DNA of 64,000 nucleotides, taken from Eleginops maclovinus. Lineage: Eukaryota > Chordata > Actinopteri > Perciformes > Eleginopidae. The stretch spans positions 14,679,148 through 14,743,147 of the forward strand of contig NC_086364.1 of NCBI RefSeq assembly GCF_036324505.1, written 5' to 3'. Numbering within the stretch: the first letter of the stretch is position 1; each line of letters begins with the position of its first letter. Positions 24,482-37,419 of the stretch are shown one piece after another. A program made the position numbers and the translations under genes. The notes beneath the pieces are model-generated. The model saw nothing but the letters and a program-made list of their open reading frames with translations, was not told the DNA's origin and did not search any database.

Positions 24482-26512
24482 TCAAAAATAGGAACGCTTG
24501 TGTGAATTCGTATTGTTATTTGATGTGCATTGATCCTGTAGTAGCAACACCTCATATTCCAGATTGCCATTCTGAACAGCAGGTTCCGGGATCATAAGTT
24601 GGGGCTGTTTTTGTGGCAGTGCCCCATTGTCCAAACCAGCCTTCACTCCATCCAACTCTAGCTGCGAGGGCTCACAGTCTAGGTCCATGTGGCCCTTTGC
24701 TCTCTTCCTGCGAAGATAGCAAACCACTCCCACTGCTATTGCAATCAATACCAATAGTAGCAAGATGGCAATAACAGGCACCATCATAGTGGTCAACCTC
24801 TTTTCCTCTAACCGTGCAGTAGTGGTATTGATTCCAGCAACTGTATGGGCCTCGGTGCAAACACTGTCCTCACCACTAGGGGCACCCAATGGACTAGCAC
24901 ACACATGGTACGTAGAGTTGGGCTTCAGACCTCTGAGTATATACTCAGGGTAGGATGATGGCAGGCTGAGAGAATTCGGCCTGCGGTCTGGCCCAGAGAG
25001 ATTGCGGTAGGTAAGGCGAATACCGCGGATGTAAGGCCTCATCTCAATGTAACGATGGAGGTCCAACAGAACTGACGTTGCAGTTGCTTCATGTGAGCTG
25101 ATTTCTGTATCTATAATGACAGGTGGTGACGGTGGAGGAAGGTTTTCACAAAACATACCGTAGGTGCCATGTGGACAGGTACATAGTACCTGACCATGCT
25201 GGTCCAAACGACAAGTACCCCCATTCAGACATGTAAGAGGGGGACAGAAATGCTGCTCCTCGTCTCTGTCTATGCTGCTGCTGCTACTGGGGGTTGCAGG
25301 GACAGGAAGCAGGGGAGAGTCAATATCTTCTTCCATTGGGGCATTACTGGCCTTTGGGGCTGGAATAGCTTTAGTAGTACTTGGTAGGGTAGTGACAGGG
25401 ACAGGCAAAGTAGTAGTAGTAGTAGTTTTGACAGTACTTGTGGTAACTGTTGTTGTTGTAGGGCATCCAAAATCCCTGTGCTCTAGTCTTTCCAATACCT
25501 TTCCAGCACTGATTGGTGGGAAATGACAACGGGTCTCCTCTGTTCTTTCTAGAGTGATGCTCTGGGCTCTAAGCCATCTTGGGAACCATGCTAAGGTACA
25601 GAGACAGTTGAAGGGGTTCTCTGCTACATTGAGCTTTCTGAGGTGTGGTAAGAGCTGGGTGAACTCTTCGGGCAGCCCTTGCAAACTCAGGTTGCTAATG
25701 TCCAACTCCTGCAGCTCTCCAAGATTCTGCAGGTCTTGAACCTTAAGAGGACCCATCGGGTTCTCAGCCAGGCTGAGGCGAATCAGCCCATGGGTCTCCT
25801 GTAGCGCTGAGGGGAACGATTCAAGTTGGTTTTCAGAAATGTCTAGTTCATGGAGGTTCTTTAAACTGCCCATGAGGTTCTTATCCAGGCTGGTTAGCCC
25901 CACACCACCCAATTTGAGTGACTCTAGGTTTGGGGTCTGGAGGTCTGACGGACCCAAGGTTGATAAAACATTGAATCGAAGGTCAAGCAGCAGCAGTCGG
26001 GGCATTGAGAGAGCAGGCAGGGAGGTCAGTTGATTTCCCTGCAGTTTGAGTTCCAGCAGGTGCTCCAAGCCACTAAAGGCTGCAGGGTGGATGGTCGTAA
26101 TATGATTACTATACAAATAAAGGCGCTCAAGCAGCACCATACCCTGGAAGCATTCCTCTGAAATGTGGGTGATCTGGTTGGATGACAAGTCCAGGTTTCT
26201 CAAAGAGGTCAAAGGTTCAAACACCCTATCTGTAAGCTCAGTCAATTTGTTTTGACTGAGGTCCAGCATGTCCAGGTTCTCCAGACCATCAAAGTCCTCC
26301 ACTGACAAGCCCTCAATGCCATTGGCAAAGAGGTAGAGACTTTGGGTCTGTGAAGGCATTCCCTTGGGAATGGTAGATGAGCGTCTCTGGTAACATAAGA
26401 TGGATTCCGGCGTGGAACAGGAGCAACCCTCTGGGCAGTCGTTGGACAAGGTCCCATCAGGAAGGAGGAGGAAGAGCAGAAAGAGCATCAGCGGAGTGAG
26501 AAAGATCTTCAT
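24482..26512 (-). CDS. vasn: Vasorin, single-pass LRR/EGF/FN3 membrane glycoprotein
   Basis: 676 codons in one exon (human vasorin is about the same length). Residues 1-23 are a signal peptide (MKIFLTPLMLFLLFLLLPDG...). An N-terminal LRR cap has C26, C30, C32 and C40. About ten leucine-rich repeats fill roughly 54-295, and the C-terminal cap has C303, C305, C329 and C350. A Thr/Pro/Ser-rich stalk follows (352-415). The EGF domain has six cysteines (C423, C428, C434, C444, C446, C455). The FN3 domain spans about 461-558. The transmembrane helix is about 576-600, with RRKRAK as stop-transfer, and the tail has 76 residues. Sequons lie at N274, N504, N532 and N562. In mammals vasorin binds TGF-beta, can be shed from the membrane, and is strong in vascular smooth muscle. 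I chose the ATG at 26512 because a splice acceptor at 26544-26545 puts the upstream in-frame ATG (26560) inside an intron, and because the signal peptide begins here. The gene lies antisense inside the coro7 intron. Confidence 0.97.
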   Translation of the reverse strand: MKIFLTPLMLFLLFLLLPDGTLSNDCPEGCSCSTPESILCYQRRSSTIPKGMPSQTQSLYLFANGIEGLSVEDFDGLENLDMLDLSQNKLTELTDRVFEPLTSLRNLDLSSNQITHISEECFQGMVLLERLYLYSNHITTIHPAAFSGLEHLLELKLQGNQLTSLPALSMPRLLLLDLRFNVLSTLGPSDLQTPNLESLKLGGVGLTSLDKNLMGSLKNLHELDISENQLESFPSALQETHGLIRLSLAENPMGPLKVQDLQNLGELQELDISNLSLQGLPEEFTQLLPHLRKLNVAENPFNCLCTLAWFPRWLRAQSITLERTEETRCHFPPISAGKVLERLEHRDFGCPTTTTVTTSTVKTTTTTTLPVPVTTLPSTTKAIPAPKASNAPMEEDIDSPLLPVPATPSSSSSIDRDEEQHFCPPLTCLNGGTCRLDQHGQVLCTCPHGTYGMFCENLPPPSPPVIIDTEISSHEATATSVLLDLHRYIEMRPYIRGIRLTYRNLSGPDRRPNSLSLPSSYPEYILRGLKPNSTYHVCASPLGAPSGEDSVCTEAHTVAGINTTTARLEEKRLTTMMVPVIAILLLLVLIAIAVGVVCYLRRKRAKGHMDLDCEPSQLELDGVKAGLDNGALPQKQPQLMIPEPAVQNGNLEYEVLLLQDQCTSNNNTNSHKRSYF
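25409..25426 (-). repeat. vasn: In-frame trinucleotide repeat coding poly-Thr in the vasorin stalk
   Basis: Six consecutive ACT codons (plus strand agt units) encode T363-T368 in the Thr-rich stalk. A likely site of length variation that does not break the frame. Confidence 0.85.
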
Positions 26513-26545
26513 GGTGCAGGCTCTTTCTCTCTCCTTGCTCAACCT
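26513..26545 (-). other. vasn: Vasorin 5' UTR remnant and splice acceptor
   Basis: On the minus strand the sequence is ttctcttgttatag, then GTTGAGCAAGG, then 31 nt of UTR to gcctgcaccATGAAG. The AG of the acceptor is at 26545-26544 and the exon begins at 26543. As in mammalian VASN, the whole coding region then sits in the last exon and exon 1 is non-coding. Confidence 0.7.
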
Positions 26546-27841
26546 ATAACAAGAGAACATATAAACTGTCAGTGACTTGTATTACCATCCAAAGAAATAT
26601 ACAATTCATTGATTTACAGATTGTTAACAGGGTTCAACAGTAGTAAACTTAATATTGATACTGCCATGTTTGAGTTTAGTAGCATCTGACAGTTGCACCA
26701 GGAAATGTGGTATACTCGCATTCTAATGTTGAATTTCTAAATCAAAGCATGTTTTCTCTGTATATCCTCTAGTCCCTAGGTTAGCCATTGATTCCCTGTG
26801 TGGTTCAATAATGTGTTTCAAAGAGTGAGATTACTATCAAAGGTTTAACTATGCATAGCCAGTGATCAAAGGCAGTCCTTTGTCACAAGGTCTCTCAAAC
26901 AATAGGTCTGTAGCCCTAACCTCAGGTTTCAGAGGGAGTTTTTGTGCTATATTCTGGGAAAAGTTAACAGAATAGAGTCAAGCAATGCCTTCCTGGCTGA
27001 AGGAGTGCCACATTCTTTCTGCAATGATCTGTGTAATAGATAGAATTGCGGGAGGCCAAAACCTTTGTTCCCTTTATAATAATGCTACCAATGGTCATCA
27101 CGAACATATAGTGTATGTATAAATATATTCAGTATGTATATACATAATATATGTGCTAATGTGTGTGTTGGTGTTAAAATAAAAGAGTGTATATTTGTAA
27201 GCCGCCCACCGACTGCTATTTACTGTAGTGCGGTGCACACAACAGTGTGGTTGCTGTGGGGTCACAGTTAACCCTTCTCCCTATGTTTATGACATACTTC
27301 ATAGCCTATGAAAGACACAGCGACACAGCAGCAATGAACAAATCTAACTTGTTTTGATCCTAAAATGTTGATTCAAAGTGAAAACACTGAGTGGCATTAT
27401 TATCTTTGAACACTGAAACAGTGAAAATCACACACGCCCTCTCTCTCAACATACACACTGTGCTGTGGTCTCTCCAGTTTCATATAACCATACCGTGTCA
27501 ACTTTGTTTGGCTGCATGTTCGCCATGCTGCATGTGGCCACGCAACTGTGGATGATTTACTTTGTGGTGTTCTAAACTAAAAGAGGAGCTTTACTGATAG
27601 CCTGGAGCAACGTCTCTGACCAAAGACATAATAAAAATAACACACACTTTCTATGTTGTCATTACGCAGACTGATGGCAAGTGCTGCTTGCCAGTGTCTT
27701 TAATGCTTGATGAAATATACAGAGACTGAAAAGAGTACTGTAGATCTTCAGGAAGATATGAAGCTATGATTTAAGCCCTTTTCACCTGAGCCCAAGCCTT
27801 TCAAAACAAACACCCTGGTTGAGCATCAACACAGTACTTGA

Positions 27842-27910
27842 AAGGGCTGGAAGGGAGGAAAGGGATGATAGAAAAGAGAGAGGAATGAAGGGAGATAAAG
27901 AAGAAAAGTG
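27842..27910 (+). repeat. Purine-rich tract
   Basis: About 70 bp of nearly uninterrupted A/G with scattered breaks, simple-sequence in character. Confidence 0.55.
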
Positions 27911-30900
27911 GCAGACAAGATTGTGACAGTTACCATTCCTGCAATGGAGTGAGATGGCCTTGGGGTGAAAGTAAAAATCTTTATCTGTTAACCATTTATC
28001 TTTTTTAGTCTTCTTTTTTACTCTTCAGGGACTCAACATAAAGTACTTTTTTGTCCTATACAAATACAAACCAAATACACAATCCCTAGTTTACTGTAAT
28101 AACTGAAGTCATGATTCAACTTATTGATTGGGAACGAGGGTAGGTAATGGTTTGATGTCTCCACACCTTCTTTCTAAACTTGTATAATGCCCAAAAGCAG
28201 TGTGTTGGTCAACTTGCACACTTAAGGGAGCTTACTTTAGGGCCTTAAATGGTGCAGTTGTTGATGTCTTCACTGCACAAATACCTGAAGGAGAAGCCAA
28301 GTATGTGTGACCTACAGTTTTACACAGATGGAGCACAAACACAGAGAACATTCTGTTCTCTCACTGCTTACCTAGGGTTGTGGATCATTACACAAGAAGT
28401 CCAACACATACCTATTTTTCTATATTGGAACTTTGTTATTTTCCTTCACAGTTACAACATTAATTTATGTTTTTGTGTAATGTCTTATATTCAGACATTC
28501 AACAAGGCTGTGGAAGCACGGCTGCTGTCTCAAGACCTTCTATCAGAGGCGGATAAAGGGTATCGTCTAATCCCACCACAGCATGACATTTATTTTTCTT
28601 CTCTTTCAGCAAACTTCAGTTTACGCTCCTCTTCGAAATTGCAACCTTCTTGGAATGATTCCCTGATGTCTTATTTTTCCTTCTCAAACCAAAAGTAACC
28701 TTGGCACTTGCCTGAACCCTACTGCCAACATGTTACTCCTATTATTCAGATAATAGGAGACAGAGCATTAATGATGTTCTGTGCAGCCAGACCTCAAAAA
28801 CATGACTCTACTCAAAGAGCAAGGCTTGATTGAACAAAGCACCTAACTAGTTTCCAGAGTCAGCACCTGCTAACAGTGCAGAATAACTAACTAAACTCTG
28901 GCAACCATGCAGAAAAAGAACCTTTAGTGTTGCAATTTTTTTTGGGAATGATTTTCCACAAAGTAACGATTACATCTGCTGGTGAAAGTTTGCTGTTGGC
29001 TACAGCTGAATGGGCAGCAGAGGTGGAGGGTTGTAGTTATCCCATAATTTACACAGTGCCGAGGGGGAATTCACTTTAACAGGTGAGTAATTACATGGTC
29101 AAAGTTGTAAAGGGTTTCAGTGGCCTCAGAGATGAACAAAGTATAGCCATTGAATTATCTCCCGTTGGAAATAAACAAGTTCAAATATTGGTGAAACTTT
29201 TTAAAAATGGTCACTAAGAGAAAGAGAGGTTTCACTTCAGGCCACAGAATCCATGATGAGGGAGAAAGTGTGGCTGCTGGGTGGCGTCTGCTTACAGAAC
29301 AAGGGGAAAACAAAAGGATTTGTGAAGAGAAACAGGAGATGAAGGGTTTAGGGAGAACCAAGCAACAGCTGGACCGTTTGCAGATGGTCTCAGGTTTTTA
29401 CATCATCACTATGTGCGGGGAGCTGCATTTTCAGGATACTCAAAGTTGACTTGATATAAAGGGTGCCTGTTCAAATGGAATTCAAGTGGATATGTATCAT
29501 ATTTGTCTGAAGTTATCCAAAAATATTCAAACCCCTTTCTTTTCTGAGATAGATAAATGTTGACTTTCGGTGCAAGAGACGGCTAAAAGTGTCTGGTGCC
29601 AGAACATACAACAACATCAAGGCCGCCATGAGAGGAAGGCAAGATAAAACTGAGAATATTTTTCTTAGAAACTCAACGTGGTGATACTAACGTAGCTCCC
29701 TGGGGCAGAATGTTTATTTGAGTGTGCCTCATTCCAAACTGGGCCAGGTACATCTGATAACCCAGTAGAAGAGAAACTGTGGTGGATGTGGATGGGGGGG
29801 AGGTTCAGGCAGTGAATATAGACAGATCACAGATTAAACCAGAGCTTGCTAGGTTAGATTCTCCTGTTTTCTTTCATTCTGGAAACAAGTGACTTGTGCT
29901 GATCTTATCAGAGGGAAAGATAAGGCACACATGTGGCGTCATTACAATATAGATCCACTGAATACACCATCTTGAGTGACTCCTGCCTGCCTTATTGGCT
30001 TTAACTTTAAATGTTTTGATGTGAGGGCAGGTGGAGGGTCTACAGAGAGATAAGAAAGACAAGCTTGTCATCTTCCTCCTCCTCTCTTGAGTTGTAATTT
30101 CCTTTTCTCTCCCCTGCGTGCTTGTTGAGACATTCCTGAGACAGGCAGCAGCTGAGTTTGAAAAAGTGAGCTTGTCTGTCTCACTGGCTTGGCATTTAGA
30201 GCTTCACAGGGAGTTCTTTTTAGGTTAATAAACGGACGATGGATTGGATGAGTTATGTGCTGGCTATATGAATGGGAGTTCAAACATCTTCGTGACAGAT
30301 CTGTTATCTAACAAATGTTCTTGCATCCATGCTTTCTTCATTCTTTAGTCTAGTTTTGAGGCTTTAGAATAAATGTATTGGCTGATGAGTATTAGGGCAG
30401 AAACAGTAAGGATAAAATACTAAGATAGAAGTATCGGAAAGTTGTTGCGCAACACGATGAGACATAAACGGTCGGCCCCTTGAAAAGAAACATTAAAGAG
30501 GCAATAAGGGGGAAAAGAAAAGAAAGCATTTTCCCTCTACGTCTCCGGCTCATTTCTTCTACTGCTTTTTCTTTCTATTCGAGATGAGTTGGAAAAGAAA
30601 ACAAAGGCAGGGGAACAGCGAGACAAAAGCAGGTTTCTGTCAGCAGGGGCACCGAGGTGGAGAGGTGGATAAGGCCTGGCTGTGGGAGGGTGAAGTGGGC
30701 TTCAGCAATTAAATCCCGGCGGGCCATGCGTCAAGAGCCCTTATCTTTATAGCTGAAGGCCAACACTGAGGGGCAATGAAGGGTACAAGAGGGGGAAGAA
30801 AATTGCGGTGTGTGTATGGGAACTGCAGGTCACTGTGCACTTGCATTATTTAACAGGCCTGGCCAGAGTAAGGGATAAGGCTGCACACTACAAAGTGCAT

Positions 30901-33900
30901 ACTCCCATTAAAGAGGCCCCTTCTCTTCTGGGACTTAATATATTAAAGGAACAATACTTGTGGTATGTGCATTAGAGTATGATCTATAGTGCTGATGGTC
31001 ATGGGGTTCAGTTCAATAGGGTTCACTACTAAAATATACTACTGTAGCCGTTCCTCGTGCAGATTTATTACAGTAGCACAGGGACATGACTTCATATTGG
31101 TTGTACATGATCACTTGGCACCTAAAGAAAAGCTGGTGTGAGCCCTCTGACACCCCGCCTTCCCAATTCCCCCATCCCCAACTTTACCCTTTTACGTATC
31201 TGATCCTATCAGAAGAGAAAGGACCCTGCCTCCAAACACAAACTCCCGTATTTCTATCCTTTTACATTGTAGGTAACATCATTGCAACAGCTGGACCCCG
31301 TTATCCACAATCTGGTGGGGATATCCGTCAAAATGACAAAGAGGTCAAGAGGGAAATGGGAGAAACATGGGTTTTGTAGAATATTTGGATGGTTTCTTTA
31401 AAAAGTAGCACAGGTGAGAAAGAATAATGGTTGTACAGAAACACGAAACAGACCTGTGAGTTTGAAAATGTAAGCTATGTAAATGTGGGTTTGTATGTAA
31501 TGCAGTGAAGTGTTTTTTCAAGACATGTGCTTGTGCCTCTCTATTGTAGGGCTTAATTGCAACACAAGTTAAACAAACTATGTAAAATAAGCAACGAGAA
31601 TATGTACGGATCAGAAAGGAAGGCATGTTTGGAGACGGAAATGTGTTTGCGTCACTCCTCATCCTAGGTTCCCTATTTAGGCGTGCTTGGGATTTATTTT
31701 ACTTTATTTATACTGAAATGAATCTGCTCATGCAAAAGCTAATGTTTTATTTTCTTTTATAGTTTTGTCCTATCAACGTAAACTGCATCTGTCAATCTCA
31801 GAGCTTGGATATATATATAATATGCTCAAATTAGTGTCAAACCACAGATGCATGACTTTGCTGCAAAGCATATAGTCGAGTTTTGAACGAGATGATTTTC
31901 AAAAGTATGCTTTACTAAAACTTCATTGACGTCAAGGTCAGACTACAAACACAGACGGGAGAGGCGCACATGTGGAATGAAAGAAGGATGATAGCTTTAT
32001 ATCTGTCACTTGCAATACTCATATTGAAGCCACACTATCATTGTCATGCTTTGTAGTGGTATGGAGGGGGATTAGGGCTGTAATAGTTGTACAATGCGCT
32101 GCACAAACAAAGCTTTCCAACTGATTTGAGCCTGACCACAATAAAAAGACCTTGTAATAGTCCCATTCATTGTGCTCTAGCACTGCCAGGGCTGATTGAT
32201 GTCAAAGGGTTGTAGCTTTAATTAACACAAACTCAACCAAGAAGCGGGACCTTGTCGAGCTTCCTCCAACTTACAAACAAAAAAGAGTTGTCGTATGCCT
32301 CTTGTCTTTTTTGATCATACATTCTGCACATCTAAATGAGTTGCAAAGCAGCTTACTGTTGGTGTGAAAGGCAGCCCTTTTCATCTGAGGATTTATACTT
32401 TAGACCCGGCCTGCTAAGGACAGTGTGAAGCCTTACCATTAGAGCCTGCAGCTGGCCGTCTTGAAAGAGAACATAATATACAGTCCAGGGGTGAACTGGA
32501 GGGTAGTAAAATATTCTCAAAAACACTGTGTATTTGTTGCACTATAGTAGTGAAATGGGGCAACTCTGTTTGGTTTTATGATCGAAGTCGGTAGTTCAAT
32601 TTTGCGTTTCCTTTTGTGGTTAAGAACTTTGATTCTTTAATTCATTAAAAAAAAACCCTGACTGAAGTTATCTGGTCAGATAGCATCAGTCCAAAGGACA
32701 ACAAAGCTTGTGAGGCAGAGAGCAACTCCTTGAGGTCAGAGGTCCGGCTCAGATGAATGTTTCTACTGCTGCTCAGTATTCTGTGGCCCAGACAACAAAG
32801 ATAACAGCCCCTGTTCAACACGGGCACACACCCAGCTCCGGTTACACACACACACGTCCACCTGAAGCATGCTGCTCCTTGTCTCCACAACAGGTGCTTT
32901 CTCTGCTCCTCCGGGGCAACATGAAATATAAAACTTCTGGAGTGTGTCTGAGTAGAAAAGCAACCTACGCCATAGTAAAGCAGAGAGCAGGCGAAATTGG
33001 CAACAGAATCAGGCTGAGGTAGGCGGCCGGGCAGCCAAACTACACCAGAACTGGGACTATGAAAGAGCAAGTCTGCAGTCTAGCTTTGCCTCATCTGAGC
33101 TTTCCAGCAAAGAGGTCAGGCATGATTTCCAAAAGGAAATGTGGACCATTTCCTTTTGTTTTATTGCCGAAGGACAGGAAGGATAGTGTTGTAGAAGCTA
33201 GACTTGATTTTGTTTTTCTAAGGGCACACTTGAAGGGAGGTGGCACTGAAGTAGACTCTCTTCCTCTCTTGTGCATCCCTCTCTGTTTACACACAGTGTT
33301 CTCTTGTTTTGCCCAGTAAGTGATGTCTCAACACTGACACCAGTCTTTTATCACTGCACCCTGCCCTGTGACCTCTCAGGGATAGATAGTCACATCGCAT
33401 CTGTCTGAGATCTTCACCACAGGACTCTCACATTACACAGACTCAGAGAGTTTCAGTGCGCTACAGACAGCATCGGCCTTCATCAGTTTTCTTATTTACA
33501 GCAGTGTTAACCTCTACAACTTTTGGCAAACTTGTGCATCCTTTACATGGTGACCTAAACAGCCTGACCCCACTACTCTGCCAAGTCTATCTTGGACCTG
33601 GCTTGTATCCGTCACAGAAGAGTGTCACAGAAACACAAACAACACCTCTCTGCCTTACCTACAATCTGTCTCTTACTCTCTCTCTTTTTCTGTTATTATT
33701 TCCCTCACACAGCAGCAAACTTAACCATTGCAGAAGTCTGATTTGTGAAAGAGGACTCCATCACCAGGACACAATAAATAAGACATCCAACTGTCACATA
33801 GCTGGAATCTCTCCAGGCCTTGGCGTGTGCCTTCAAATCCTGTGCGTGACAGTTAACGCCTTGTCGCAGAATCAAAACTTCATTATACTGTCTGGCTCCC

Positions 33901-34125
33901 TGACACTGGAGCAGTGTTGTTTCAGAGCTTTGTCCTCCTGATGGGGACGACCAAAGCACACTTGTAATATACACTAGTTGACGTCTCAAAAAGACTCCAT
34001 TTTCTGGCCTATTTCTAAATCTAACGTGAGAGGATATGACCTCGATCGGGGACAGTTTCTGCTGTGTGTGTGGTTGCGGTTTGAAGTGGCTGGATGGACC
34101 AGTTACATCAGTCCGCCACAAGCCT

Positions 34126-34156
34126 GAATTGATGTGTGCACACTCCGACACTCTGC
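34126..34156 (+). repeat. 31-bp direct repeat, copy 1
   Basis: Begins gaattgatgtgtgcac and ends cgacactctgc; identical to 36452-36482. It contains the palindrome gtgtgcacac. The flanks are unrelated. Confidence 0.9.
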
Positions 34157-34744
34157 CTCGCTCGTTGACATTCATTCCAGCTCCAACACAACTTCGCCAA
34201 GCCACCTGATCTTTATCTACCTCATGTGTATAGAACATTTGTTTTCAGACATTGAAAGGTTGTTTCTTTTTATATCCCTTGATAAAAAGAAAGCTTGTCT
34301 TTTTGTCATTGTCAGGACATCTTTGGACAACATGCTTAAACTATCATTTTTGTCTTTGTGTAAAAGATTAAGTCAAGGGCCACACTGGCTGTTGACACTG
34401 TTTTGTTTTTTTTACCTTTTTCTTTTGTTGCAACACATATAAGGGTTTAAACTGGAGATCAAGTAAATGTGTATGAGTCAGGCGTCAGGAAGGCACACTG
34501 ACAGACTGTTAGACCGGCTCACTGGCAGGATGACTATCCTTGTTAGACAAACAGTGTCACACGTACTTGCTGAGGAAACAATCACAAACAACACATCTGT
34601 CTGTCATCCTTCACTCACTCCTTAAAAGTACTGCTGTTACTCTTCAGAGTATGTCCTCTGGCTTCAAGGAAGTTCAATAGGTCTCAACTGATACTGTAGA
34701 AGAGTTCCACTGGAATTATGTCACAGCGCCAACATTATGTGTGT

Positions 34745-34767
34745 ACACACACACACACACACAAACA

Positions 34768-34863
<96 letters not shown>
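34745..34863. repeat. (CA)n microsatellite, about 119 bp
   Basis: CA run with two acaaac interruptions near the left end. Confidence 0.97.
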
Positions 34864-34866
<3 letters not shown>

Positions 34867-35753
34867 TCTGTACAGTAGTGCATTGGACAACTCACAGGAG
34901 CCGCTGTTGTTTGACACATCGCAAAAAATGCTGTCTTCACCTTGCTCCCTTGCTCACCTCTTTCTTTACCCTCAGGTTTGCTCATGTAGTTGGCATGAGT
35001 ATGACTGGAATCTTATGAAAAGCCCTACAGGGCCTTGAGGCAACTGTTTAGTTGTCAAATTGTTCAATAGGCTAAAGACCTTGTATGAGCTCAAGGCAAA
35101 AAAATGGGATGGTAAACAAAAAAGTAGGGCAGTGCAAAGTGCAAACATCACCTTGTTTACCTTATGAATTTCAGTTGAACATAGAAACTTGGACAAGACA
35201 CACCAAGTCACAGCTCATTAGCAGAGAGCAGTCTTTCTTTTGGACATATATTTTGGGTCAATGTGTACACATCTGCAGTTAAAATAATGTTTACAAAACT
35301 CGTTTTACATGCAACCGTTTCTCACTTAGTCAATCTTAAGAAGGAAGTTCATGTTTGAATTTTACAGAGCACCTTGTGTTCTTATGCAATAAGAATGTAA
35401 GAGATGACTGCTATGTCTGCAGGGGAAGGAAGCATGGCATTTATTGTTAAATGACAAATGAGTGATTTATTGGTTGGTGTTCACTATGACTCATGACATG
35501 TTGGGTAGTTCATGTTGACATTTAAAAGTAAGACAGAATCACTTCAGGTTTTAGTGACTTAAAGTGAATCATGTCGTACACGTACAAAACATGGATTTTC
35601 TGGGGATTTTTTTCTCATTATGAAACTTCCATTTAAAGGCAGGCATTGTGCAGTGCTACCTGGTTGTCAGGGCCCCAGCCTCACACCCCTTTTCTGAGAG
35701 TTACCGTTTGTGATTTTTCTTGTAATTCTGGCCTGCAGGCTTTTTCCTCATAG

Positions 35754-35768
35754 AAAAAAAAAAAAAAA
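35754..35768 (+). repeat. A15 homopolymer
   Basis: Fifteen consecutive A with no recognisable SINE or processed gene upstream of it. Confidence 0.9.
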
Positions 35769-36451
35769 CACCTCCAGAAATGTACCACACACGCAAGATA
35801 AATGTGAAGTGAAGATCACTGCTGCTGATTAGGATGACACAAAGGAATTTATTGTGAAACTACTGCCTGAATTGGTGTCATGCCAGCAACGGGGAGGCTG
35901 GCTTGCAAAATAGCAGTCAAGCAGCACATTTTCCCCCCCGCCCCCAACATGCCTCTCCATGGCTCGCCTCTAGTACCCTGCCTTTACCTCCTGAAGACTG
36001 TTGACATGTTTGTTACACATTTCGACCACAGTTTGAGTGGCTTTTTAGACAAACATCTGACTTTGATTGGTTGTGTTAGCCACTTGTATCTTCTCTATAG
36101 CTTTTCTCAATCCTATTAGAATAAATTAAAGAGCCAACATCAATCTTTAATCCATGATTTGATTATCACATCGACCTGCATTCTCCACTGATTGAACAGG
36201 TGAGCCCCACTATCTGAGCGAGAGCAAAGACATCTGTCAGCAACAGTCTATTATTACATCAACGTTCTATTATAACTCCACAATTTGCCTGTAACAGGTG
36301 TGCACAATCATATTATTCCTCCTATCATGGCACAAACAAGGTGAGAGAGAAGAAAGGGGAGGATTGTAGAGACAGAAAGGGAGGTATAAGCAACCAACTC
36401 TTTCTCCTGTCATCACACATTCTGCCGAATGCAACAGTCTGGTGCACTAAG

Positions 36452-36482
36452 GAATTGATGTGTGCACACTCCGACACTCTGC
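36452..36482 (+). repeat. 31-bp direct repeat, copy 2
   Basis: Perfect copy of 34126-34156 in the same orientation, 2326 bp downstream. Confidence 0.9.
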
Positions 36483-37371
36483 GTGCATTTCTTAGACTTT
36501 TAAACTCAAGACAATATCAACTTGTTCTCATTTTCAAGTCTTTGCAGCATGATCTGCTTATGATATTCATAGAGAAACTGATAAACACACCGACTGTTCA
36601 TACAAATGAAAGTGAAAAATACACAAACACACTCCAAACTCAGCCTTTTGTGTCCATTCATACCACATGGTGCTTATTTGTAAAGGACTATATCAATGTT
36701 TTTGCAAGTTGAGCTCTTAAACAACAAATTATGTAAACTTTAAATTTTGTATTTCCATTTTTTTCTACTTTTGAATGTAACTTTTTCTCCATTGCTGTCA
36801 CGTTGGTTTCAATTAATTTCCACACATATGAGTATACTCATGAAGCTAATTAAAGATGTGTAATCCATGCTTAGAACAGGTTTGGATTATTATTTTTTAC
36901 ATTGTTACATTCTGGTAATGCAGGTTGAGTTCAGTTTGATTTGGAAATACTGCTGTGCAGTACCTGACCAAGTTTCAACAGTCTGTTAGCAGATTTCCAT
37001 AATTTGCGGTAATGGATGGAAACCTTCAAAGGTAGAAAAACATATTCAAACAAAAAAAACCACAAGATATTTAACTCCGATGTAAAGTATATGTGATTTT
37101 GTTATGAACAGGATAAACGCCTTTAAAGGGGCCTTTAACCTGACCTTTAGTGGATATGAGGGAGAGGGGACTAATCTCGGGTTATGTACAGAAGACCTGT
37201 CAGATTGCCACACAGAGAGAAGGAGAATGAGTGATGCTTTGTTATTGTACCAGTGAACAGCAATTTGTCTGTATAAAAAGCAGTTTGTTTGCTTTCACAT
37301 CCGTTCATAAACGTCATTAAGTGAGTACCGTAGATTCCTGAGCTGACCTGTAACACAGAACAAAGCGTGCT

Positions 37372-37383
37372 TGTGTGTGTGTT

Positions 37384-37419
<36 letters not shown>
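37372..37419. repeat. (GT)n microsatellite, interrupted
   Basis: 48 bp of GT with two gttt interruptions. Confidence 0.92.

Larger units (their letters stand above)
26546..34740. other. Upstream flank/intron of vasorin and coro7 intron, no genes
   Basis: It contains an AT-rich block (27105-27162), a purine tract (about 27842-27910), and one copy of a 31-bp direct repeat (34126-34156). A minus-strand TATAAAGGG at about 27073-27081 could mark a proximal vasn promoter, but I find no convincing donor next to it. The 177-codon minus ORF at 33705-34238 shows no domain. Confidence 0.5.

Noticed and set aside
24672..26457. Several 61-84 aa ORFs on both strands inside the vasorin region
   Set aside because: Shadow frames of the vasorin coding sequence.
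33705..34238. 177-codon minus-strand ORF
   Set aside because: No domain, signal or splice context; mixed composition typical of chance intronic frames.
35754..35768. A15 run as a possible SINE or processed-pseudogene tail
   Set aside because: No body, target duplication or promoter boxes are visible upstream.
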